Part shown: positions 1-4,477 of the stretch, one piece after another
Layout: every line of letters begins with the position of its first letter
Position numbering within the stretch: position 1 is the stretch's first letter
Assembly (NCBI GenBank): GCA_023424995.1
Contig: JAFADH010000305.1
Span: forward strand, 1-5,325
Origin: Bacillota bacterium
GTDB lineage: Bacteria > Bacillota > Clostridia > Lachnospirales > Lachnospiraceae
Direction of reading: 5' to 3'
Length of the DNA: 5,325 bases
Program-made: the position numbers and the translations under genes
Notes under the pieces: model-generated
Database searches by the model: none
The model's input: the letters and a program-made list of their open reading frames with translations, nothing else
Told to the model about the DNA's origin: nothing

Positions 1-516
1 CTTGAGAAGCTTCTGGCACAACGACAGCAGCTGGAGCTCCTAATTGGAAATGTAATGAAAACAATAATGTCAAAGAAAGGATTATTTAATATGAGCGACA
101 AGGAAAAATTTGATGGATTTAAGAAAAGGCTGGTAGAAGATAATGAACAAAAATACGGCAAGGAAATCCGTGAAAAATATGGTGATAAGCAGGTGGAGGA
201 ATCCAACCGGAAGCTGATGAATATGACGGAGCAGCAGTATAAGGAGTTTGAGCAGCTGGGACAGGAGGTTATAGCTGCCCTGGAAGCGGCCTTTGCTACA
301 GGAGATCCGGCCGGTGAGCTGGGCCAAAAGGCTGCTGATCTCCATCGCCGGTGGTTATCCTATACCTGGGGCAGCTATAGCAAGGAAGCCCATGCCGGTC
401 TTGCGAGGATGTATGTTGAGGATGAACGCTTTGCGGCATACTATGATACGAAGCAGCCAGGTACGGCAGTCTTCCTGAGGGATGCCATTCTCATATATAC
501 CGGGCAGAACGAATGA
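1..516 (+). CDS. MerR-family transcriptional regulator with C-terminal TipAS drug-recognition domain (5' end cut by window)
   Basis: The frame is open from base 1 without a start, so 171 C-terminal residues are visible and the N-terminal MerR winged-helix DNA-binding domain should lie left of the window. Visible residues 1-22 (LEKLLAQRQQLELLIGNV...) look like the end of the MerR dimerisation coiled coil. Residues 33-171 match the TipAS domain: it opens with the SDKEKFDGFK type of start, has a Glu/Lys-rich helix, and ends with the conserved block around residues 126-148 (YSKEAHAGLARMY, then DERFAAYYD) and the closing FLRDAILIY. Relatives such as TipAL, Mta and AlbA bind antibiotics or other hydrophobic drugs through this domain and activate resistance or efflux genes; the ligand here is unknown. 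No cysteine is present in the visible part, so covalent thiopeptide capture as described for TipAL is not supported. The gene converges on msrA and shares its terminator. The family call is strong, the target genes are unknown. Confidence 0.9.
   Translation, partial: LEKLLAQRQQLELLIGNVMKTIMSKKGLFNMSDKEKFDGFKKRLVEDNEQKYGKEIREKYGDKQVEESNRKLMNMTEQQYKEFEQLGQEVIAALEAAFATGDPAGELGQKAADLHRRWLSYTWGSYSKEAHAGLARMYVEDERFAAYYDTKQPGTAVFLRDAILIYTGQNE
73..93 (+). promoter_or_regulatory. Possible internal ribosome binding site and start for a free TipAS domain
   Basis: Inside the regulator frame, AAGAAAGGA (73-81) lies 9 bases before an in-frame ATG at 91-93. Translation from there would give 141 residues starting MSDKEKF, which is the TipAS domain without the DNA-binding part. 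In Streptomyces tipA a short product of nearly this size is made from an internal start in the same frame. The Shine-Dalgarno match is moderate and such A/G-rich stretches are common, so this is a suggestion only. Another in-frame ATG at 55-57 lacks a good site. Confidence 0.3.
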
Positions 517-556
517 TAGCAGAAAGCTGAAAAGTAGTATGGTCATAGCTTAAACT

Positions 557-596
557 AAAACAAACGGGCTTATCACACGGATAGCCCGTTTGTTTT
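557..596. terminator. Bidirectional rho-independent terminator between convergent genes
   Basis: A perfect 14-base-pair stem joins AAAACAAACGGGCT (557-570) and AGCCCGTTTGTTTT (583-596) around a 12-base loop. The stem has a GC-rich core (CGGGCT) and A-rich/T-rich outer arms, so RNA from either strand ends in a U-rich run. It lies 40 bases past the TipAS-regulator stop and directly abuts the msrA stop at 597, so it can serve both convergent transcripts. Confidence 0.9.
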
Positions 597-1124
597 CTAA
601 AATTCATCCTTGGCCAGCTTTGCCTGTTCGAACTTTTCTTTTCCGATATGGCAATATCCGTTAGGGTTTTTATCCAGGTACTTCTGATGATATTCTTCGG
701 CAAGATAATAGTTACGAAGGGGAAGTATCTCGATAGCGACGGGTTTGTCATATTTCGTCTGAAGCTCTTTCAGGGATTTATCGATGATCGGGATATCGTT
801 CTCATCAACATAATAAATACCGGTACGGTACTGGGTCCCGCAGTCTCCTCCCTGACGGTTCACAGAGGTGGGATTTATCACATCATAATACAGTCTCAGG
901 ATAAACTCCAAACGGATCTGTGAAGGGTCATAAAAAACACGGACAGTCTCGGCATGACCGGTATTGTTATGGCATACCTCATGATAGCTTGGATTTTCTG
1001 TGTTTCCGTTGGCATAACCAACATCAGTCTTTACAATACCATGGATACCTGCCAGGTATTGCTCTGTACCCCAGAAGCAGCCTCCTGCTAGGTATATTTC
1101 CTTAAGATTATCTGAATGCAGCAT
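597..1124 (-). CDS. msrA: Peptide methionine sulfoxide reductase MsrA
   Basis: This enzyme reduces the S-epimer of methionine sulfoxide, free or in proteins, back to methionine in the cytoplasm, repairing oxidative damage with electrons from thioredoxin. The 175-residue protein carries the signature GGCFWG at 14-19 with catalytic Cys16, the Tyr47 and GHAE (56-59, Glu59) active-site positions, GDCGTQYRTG at 93-102, and EEYHQKYL at 143-150. GYCHI at 156-160 places Cys158 as the likely resolving cysteine; this C-terminal GYC arrangement is also common in MsrA-MsrB fusions, but no MsrB domain follows here. The start is the ATG at 1124, because GAGGG lies 8 bases upstream; an in-frame TTG at 1139 overlaps that ribosome binding site and is unlikely to be used. 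Transcription probably begins about 240 bases upstream, past a repeat-rich leader. It is a single-gene unit between its own promoter and a shared terminator. Confidence 0.97.
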   Translation of the reverse strand: MLHSDNLKEIYLAGGCFWGTEQYLAGIHGIVKTDVGYANGNTENPSYHEVCHNNTGHAETVRVFYDPSQIRLEFILRLYYDVINPTSVNRQGGDCGTQYRTGIYYVDENDIPIIDKSLKELQTKYDKPVAIEILPLRNYYLAEEYHQKYLDKNPNGYCHIGKEKFEQAKLAKDEF

Positions 1125-1132
1125 TGTTATAT

Positions 1133-1137
1133 CCCTC
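1133..1137 (-). promoter_or_regulatory. Ribosome binding site that fixes the msrA start
   Basis: On the minus strand GAGGG precedes the ATG at 1124 by 8 bases (GAGGGATATAACAATG). The in-frame TTG at 1139-1137 runs into this Shine-Dalgarno sequence and has no good site of its own, so the 175-residue product is preferred over a 180-residue one. Confidence 0.8.
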
Positions 1138-1146
1138 AATTCTTTA

Positions 1147-1240
1147 TAATATAAGTTATTAGAAGCTGTACTGTACTTTTGATAAAAGGCACTGCTTCTG
1201 CGCCGCGCATCTCGATTACAGGAACATCTTTCAGTTCCTG
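1147..1240. repeat. Tandem intergenic repeat, unit 1 (msrA-proximal)
   Basis: First of two diverged tandem copies with a period of about 94 bases. It opens with a core at 1147-1193 that matches 1241-1289 almost base for base, apart from a 2-base gap and a variable centre. The core folds as TTATTAGAAG (1156-1165) with CTTTTGATAA (1176-1185). The remainder, around 1196-1240, includes a GC-rich patch TGCGCCGCGCATC that aligns with TGCATCACACATC of unit 2, and most of the strong hairpin at 1215-1244. I do not recognise it as a named riboswitch or mobile element; a dispersed intergenic repeat of this lineage or a duplicated RNA leader are both possible. Confidence 0.75.
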
Positions 1241-1244
1241 TAAT
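1215..1244. repeat. Perfect 11-bp inverted repeat (hairpin) in the msrA leader
   Basis: ATTACAGGAAC (1215-1225) pairs exactly with GTTCCTGTAAT (1234-1244) around an 8-base loop. No T-run follows on either strand, so it does not look like a terminator. It bridges the junction between the two tandem repeat units. In unit 2 the equivalent sequence has changed and instead forms CAGAA/TTCTG (1323-1337) and TCCTGG-ATT-CCAGGA (1307-1321). Confidence 0.75.
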
Positions 1245-1337
1245 ATAAGTTATCAGAAGCTTACTTGTAAGCTTTTGATAAAAAGCACTTAATTATGCAT
1301 CACACATCCTGGATTCCAGGAGCAGAAATTTATTCTG
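1241..1337. repeat. Tandem intergenic repeat, unit 2 (msrA-distal)
   Basis: Second copy of the ~95-base repeat. Its core (1241-1289) contains a long near-perfect hairpin: TTATCAGAAGCTTAC (1250-1264) against GTAAGCTTTTGATAA (1267-1281), 15 positions with a single G-T pair. After the core, TGCATCACACATC and the CCAGGA/TTCTGTAAT parts align with unit 1, with many G-to-A or C-to-T style differences. The bases just beyond (TAATAATATATTA from about 1338) resemble the start of a third, decayed core. Confidence 0.75.
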
Positions 1338-1370
1338 TAATAATATATTATAAACATATCATAGTTATAT

Positions 1371-1399
1371 AGTATACATTTCAATTAGTATAAAATCAA
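1371..1399 (-). promoter_or_regulatory. msrA: Candidate sigma-A promoter for msrA
   Basis: Reading leftward, TTGATT (1399-1394) and TATACT (1376-1371) are separated by exactly 17 bases, a close match to the -35/-10 consensus. A start of transcription near 1364 would give msrA a leader of about 240 bases holding both tandem repeats. The site lies just past the tetR terminator, as expected for an independent unit. No better promoter is apparent nearer to msrA, although the AT-rich end of the repeat core could hide a weaker one. Confidence 0.6.
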
Positions 1400-1455
1400 G
1401 GGCATAACATAAAAGCAGGAAACAAAATATCCGTAACAGACAGATGAGTCCGCAG

Positions 1456-1494
1456 AAAAAGGAGATTTATCAAGTTTTCCCGATAAATCCCCTT
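1456..1494 (-). terminator. Rho-independent terminator of the TetR gene
   Basis: On the minus strand AAGGGGATTTATC (1494-1482) pairs with GATAAATCTCCTT (1471-1459) around a 10-base loop, with one mismatch, and is followed by a T-run (1460-1456). It lies about 100 bases after the TetR stop codon. The 3' untranslated stretch between them (1495-1590) shows no gene or other structure I would defend. Confidence 0.75.
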
Positions 1495-1590
1495 CGTTAT
1501 GGATAAGTGCAATGGAAATAATGAAACCTTTCGGTTATGTAACAGGTCTGCAGCAGGTTTCCAGTCTCTGCATTCATGATATAAAAGCTC

Positions 1591-2184
1591 TTAATCCTCC
1601 CTGTATATCTCCCGAACAATCAATCCCTTGCAATACTCAAAATACTTATCTACGGAGAATGCTTCGGAGTCGATCAGATATTGGATTGTTGCGCCTTCCA
1701 GCAGGGAGATGATAACGCTTGCAAGCAATACCTGCCGCTCCTTATTAAAATGAGGAGCATACCGTTCGATCAAATTCTGAAGCTCACGTCTCCACCCATA
1801 GAAGGAACGCCTGAATTCCTCCTTAAAATCATCATCAAATCTTGACTGTATCCAGAAATCGATCTCTGCATAATCATATTTTTGCTCTTTTTTGATAAAA
1901 ATGAGCTTTTGCTTTAAGAATACGTCCAGCTGGCTTTCCAGGGTATCGACCGCTTCCTCTTTTGCCTGTTCCCTTAATTCAATACAGCGTTCCGCTACCT
2001 TTTTCTGCGCTTCCAGCAGAAGATCCTTTTTTGATTTATAATAATAATGGAGATTGGATTGGTAAACACCGGCTTTTTCGGCGATATGGCGCATTCGGGT
2101 CTCACTGATGGTCTTTTCTTCAATGACATCAAGAACTGCCTGTATGATTTTTTCTTCCGTAGATACGGTAACATTCTTACCCAT
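1591..2184 (-). CDS. TetR/AcrR-family transcriptional repressor
   Basis: A 197-residue protein of typical TetR length. The N-terminal domain (about 10-58) has the expected helices and a helix-turn-helix at roughly 31-50: MRHIAEKAGVYQSNLHYYY followed by KSKKDLL. The C-terminal ligand and dimer domain (about 75-190) has the FWIQSR, FYGWRRELQNLIERY and LLEGATIQYLID pattern seen in the BetI-like C-terminal group of the family; the ligand cannot be read from sequence. The start at 2184 has GGAGG 7 bases upstream. It follows the BMP lipoprotein gene on the same strand after 173 bases, with no convincing terminator between them, yet has its own candidate promoter and leader hairpin. Control of the adjacent nucleoside-type ABC operon, itself, or both is the simplest inference, not shown. 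The family assignment is strong. Confidence 0.93.
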   Translation of the reverse strand: MGKNVTVSTEEKIIQAVLDVIEEKTISETRMRHIAEKAGVYQSNLHYYYKSKKDLLLEAQKKVAERCIELREQAKEEAVDTLESQLDVFLKQKLIFIKKEQKYDYAEIDFWIQSRFDDDFKEEFRRSFYGWRRELQNLIERYAPHFNKERQVLLASVIISLLEGATIQYLIDSEAFSVDKYFEYCKGLIVREIYRED

Positions 2185-2207
2185 GGTAATACCTCCGCCT
2201 TCGTAAG

Positions 2208-2239
2208 GACGGGATGAATGGAAATGCAGGAATCCCGTC
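2208..2239. promoter_or_regulatory. Inverted repeat in the TetR gene leader (operator or mRNA hairpin)
   Basis: GACGGGAT (2208-2215) and ATCCCGTC (2232-2239) are perfect 8-base inverted arms with a 16-base spacer, lying 24-55 bases upstream of the TetR start. It would sit inside the 5' untranslated RNA made from the candidate promoter at 2253-2281. A repressor operator for autoregulation or a leader stem-loop both fit. The arm-centre spacing of two DNA turns or so is compatible with a dimer site. Confidence 0.45.
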
Positions 2240-2252
2240 GAAAGATGTATTA

Positions 2253-2281
2253 ATATTAACTCAATCTACAGCGAATCGCAA
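2253..2281 (-). promoter_or_regulatory. Candidate promoter of the TetR gene
   Basis: Leftward TTGCGA (2281-2276) and TAATAT (2258-2253) are 17 bases apart; each hexamer matches the consensus at 4 of 6 positions. The -10 region lies in the palindrome TTAATATTAA (2250-2259) and the -35 region overlaps GCGA-A-TCGC (2271-2279), either of which could be a protein-binding site. The match is moderate, so readthrough from the upstream lipoprotein gene remains an alternative source of tetR mRNA. Confidence 0.4.
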
Positions 2282-2357
2282 GCAATACTTTATGCCTTGA
2301 TGTAGAGCATGATTTTGTTGCTTGGTAAAGCCTGATAAATGTTCCCCTCAGTCATCA

Positions 2358-3401
2358 TTACTGAATAAATGTCCCGGCTTTGATCTGCTCCACGATTTCA
2401 AGATAGCTGGCCTGGATATCTGCGGGAACCTTGTCACTGAAGGTACCGACGCTTAAGCTGCCGTTGGAGAGATCGCCATAGATGGTCTTATTGCCGTAGG
2501 TCCCATTCTTAAGGTCCTCCATACAGATCTTCAGCATGGCGGCATTGTCGGTTACGACACTTCCGATGATCACCTCGGATTCCTGGGTTTTTAATAAATC
2601 ACTGGGCTGGCCGATATCATATCGGTCTTCATAGTTGGCCAGGGCCTCTCTTGCGCCGGAGTCTACGGCGCTGGCATCGCCGAACATGACATCCACATCA
2701 TTCATGGTCACCATGGAATCTGCGATCTCCTTACCTCTCGCCGAGTCGGAGAAGGAGCCTGCATAAGCGGAATATACGACGATATCGGGATTTATTACCT
2801 TAGCTGCCGCCTCATAGCAGGCTAATTTCGCCTTTGTGGTGTCCAGCTCCAGACCGCCGATAAAGCCGATGCTTGCAGTATTGCTCATAAGTCCTGCCAA
2901 GGCGCCTGCCATATATCCGATCTGCTCTGCATCCGGCAGGATGGATACGATATTATCCGTCTCAACAACGCCGTTTAATAATGCAAATTTCACATTGGGA
3001 TAGTCGGCGGCAACCTCTTTCACAGCATCACTGTACTGGTTGCCGGGGGCAAATATTAAATCAATGCCTAAATCGCAATAGCTGCGGATGGTAGAAGCAA
3101 AATCTGCCGTGGTAAGGCCGTCGGTATACTGCGTCTCAAAGCCGCTGGCTTCCGCAGCGGAAAGCATGGCATTATAACATGCCGCACCCCAGCCCCCGTC
3201 GGAGATGGATGAATCTAAGATCATGGCTACTTTATAGGACTTCTCCGGAACCGGCGTGCTGCTGGCAGCCTCGGTCACCTTATCCGTACCCGAGATATCA
3301 TTCGCTGCGGGGGTGTCCTCCGGTGTGTCCTTTGTACTGCAGCCTGCCAGACCGAATACCATGACAATTGCCAGTGCCAGTGCTAAAACTTTGTTTCTCA
3401 T
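2358..3401 (-). CDS. BMP/PnrA-family substrate-binding lipoprotein of a nucleoside-type ABC importer
   Basis: This 347-residue protein is the extracellular capture component for the permeases encoded upstream. Residues 1-20 form a lipoprotein signal peptide ending in the lipobox LAGC with acylated Cys21, followed by a Thr/Pro/Ala/Glu-rich linker (22-55). The mature domain has BMP-family marks: YKVAMILDSS then SDGGW (56-71), LIFAPGNQYSDAV (115-127), GFIGG (179-183) and YAGSFSDSARGKE (213-225). The family usually binds purine nucleosides, as in PnrA and the B. subtilis NupN. In the first ligand loop, DKSFN of PnrA-like proteins is replaced by DSSIS, so the stacking Phe is absent and the substrate is less certain. 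The start at 3401 has AGGAGG 7 bases upstream. It lies last in the operon, 134 bases after the second permease, in a gap with two hairpins. Confidence 0.93.
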   Translation of the reverse strand: MRNKVLALALAIVMVFGLAGCSTKDTPEDTPAANDISGTDKVTEAASSTPVPEKSYKVAMILDSSISDGGWGAACYNAMLSAAEASGFETQYTDGLTTADFASTIRSYCDLGIDLIFAPGNQYSDAVKEVAADYPNVKFALLNGVVETDNIVSILPDAEQIGYMAGALAGLMSNTASIGFIGGLELDTTKAKLACYEAAAKVINPDIVVYSAYAGSFSDSARGKEIADSMVTMNDVDVMFGDASAVDSGAREALANYEDRYDIGQPSDLLKTQESEVIIGSVVTDNAAMLKICMEDLKNGTYGNKTIYGDLSNGSLSVGTFSDKVPADIQASYLEIVEQIKAGTFIQ

Positions 3402-3428
3402 AATAATTCCTCCTGTTTTTGATGGTCT

Positions 3429-3443
3429 CAGATACTTTATCTG
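3429..3443. repeat. Small hairpin in the lipoprotein gene leader
   Basis: CAGATA-CTT-TATCTG is a perfect 6-bp stem with a 3-base loop, lying about 30 bases upstream of the lipoprotein start codon. There is no T-run beside it, so it is not a terminator. It may protect the downstream mRNA or influence access to the ribosome binding site. It could also be chance. Confidence 0.4.
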
Positions 3444-3469
3444 CGCTCATAGGTATATCGATGCGGCAG

Positions 3470-3487
3470 TATTATCCTCCGATAATA
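3470..3487 (-). promoter_or_regulatory. Hairpin with GGAG loop between permease and lipoprotein genes
   Basis: In the leftward transcript TATTATC (3487-3481) pairs perfectly with GATAATA (3476-3470), leaving GGAG in the four-base loop. The stem is AT-rich. With the smaller hairpin at 3429-3443 it occupies the 134-base gap before the lipoprotein gene. No clear promoter is visible in this gap, so the structures may mark mRNA processing or stabilisation that lifts binding-protein output above that of the permeases. Inference only. Confidence 0.45.
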
Positions 3488-3535
3488 TTTTCTGAGTATA
3501 TTCATGTCCTCTATAATCACGGGATCACCCCATAA

Positions 3536-4477
3536 TTAACGCTCTTCCCTGAAGTAGGGCCTTCCGTTCGCCTTAGGACCGGCTTTCCTGATACCGAAGA
3601 AAGCAAGTACGAATAAGGTACAAAGATAAGGGATCATGGCTAACAGCTGATACGGGGTGCCGGAGCTCATTACCTGCAGGCGGAGCTGCAGGGCATCCGT
3701 AAATCCGAAGAGAAGAGCAGCAAGCATTACTCCTCCCGGCATCCATCTGCCGAAGATTACGGCAGACAATGCGATGAAGCCCCGGCCGGACACGACTCCG
3801 TCCGAATAGGTACTGATGTAGCAGGTTGTAAGATAGGCACCTCCGATGCCCGCCAGAGCACCGCAGATTATACTTGCCGCATATTTCCGGCGTACCACAT
3901 TGATCCCCAAGGATTCCGCAGCTCTGGGATATTCACCTACCGCTTTATAATTCAGTCCGGCTTTCGTCTTATTAAAGAATACAAAGCTGAGCGGCACTAA
4001 CAGATAGGCTGCATATACGATGGGAGTATGGTTAAATAACACGGGACCAAGCACCGGTATCTTATTAAGCAAAGGTATGGGCAGTGCTTTCATCAAGGTT
4101 GCCTGGGCAAGACTGGAGCTGATTCCGAAATAAACACGGTATATAAAGGAAGCCAGTGCCGGGGCGAAGATATTGATCGCCATTCCGTATACGATTTGTT
4201 CCGCTCCCAGTGTGACGGTGCAGAAGGCGTAAACCATGTTGATCAGGATGCCGCTGGCAGCCCCGGCCAGTACTCCCAGGTAAGGATTTCCCGTGATATA
4301 ACAGGCGAGAAAGCCCGCCAGGGCTCCGAAGGCCATAATTCCGTCCAGACCGATATTCACAAGACCGGCCCGCTCTGAGTACAGCTCTGCCAGAGCTACG
4401 ATAAGGATCGGTGTCGCCATGCGGACTGTGGATAACAGCAGTTCCTGAATAAACACGGTATTGAATATTACATTCAT
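3536..4477 (-). CDS. ABC transporter permease, nucleoside-type (NupQ-like, BPD_transp_2 family)
   Basis: A 313-residue integral membrane protein with many hydrophobic segments throughout, of the usual size for the shorter of the two permeases in nucleoside/BMP importers. Family marks are ERAGLVNIGLDG (35-46), TLGAEQIVYGMAINIFA (89-105), AVGEYPRAAESLGIN (179-193; the likely cytoplasmic loop contacting the ATPase) and GRGFIALSAVIFGRW (231-245). It pairs with the upstream permease to make the channel. The start at 4477 overlaps the stop of the upstream gene as ATGA, with GGAGG 10 bases before it inside that gene's 3' end, which implies translational coupling. It resembles B. subtilis NupQ by pattern; sugar permeases of the RbsC type share the fold, but the BMP protein next door favours nucleosides. 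Confidence 0.93.
   Translation of the reverse strand: MNVIFNTVFIQELLLSTVRMATPILIVALAELYSERAGLVNIGLDGIMAFGALAGFLACYITGNPYLGVLAGAASGILINMVYAFCTVTLGAEQIVYGMAINIFAPALASFIYRVYFGISSSLAQATLMKALPIPLLNKIPVLGPVLFNHTPIVYAAYLLVPLSFVFFNKTKAGLNYKAVGEYPRAAESLGINVVRRKYAASIICGALAGIGGAYLTTCYISTYSDGVVSGRGFIALSAVIFGRWMPGGVMLAALLFGFTDALQLRLQVMSSGTPYQLLAMIPYLCTLFVLAFFGIRKAGPKANGRPYFREER

Noticed and set aside
648..923. 91-residue rightward frame inside msrA
   Set aside because: Lies antisense to the conserved MsrA coding sequence and has no ribosome binding site or recognisable protein.
1125..1139. TTG at 1139 as the msrA start, adding five residues
   Set aside because: The TTG overlaps the GAGGG ribosome binding site that is correctly spaced for the ATG at 1124.
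1147..1289. CRISPR-like repeat pair
   Set aside because: Only two copies, imperfect, and the material between them aligns with the tandem unit itself, so there are no spacers.
1125..1370. SAM riboswitch or T-box leader controlling msrA
   Set aside because: None of the conserved sequence blocks of these classes is visible, and there is no terminator hairpin with a T-run next to the msrA start.
1512..1712. 66-residue rightward frame overlapping the end of the TetR gene
   Set aside because: Antisense to the TetR C-terminus, low-complexity composition and no promoter; a shadow frame.
2185..2357. Terminator after the lipoprotein gene
   Set aside because: Only a 4-bp GCTT/AAGC stem with no T-run was found near 2320-2335, which is too weak to call.
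3437..3505. 22-codon leftward reading frame (MNILRKYY...) in the gap before the lipoprotein gene
   Set aside because: Its GAGG lies only two bases from the ATG, the peptide resembles nothing I know, and it overlaps the hairpin region; likely chance.
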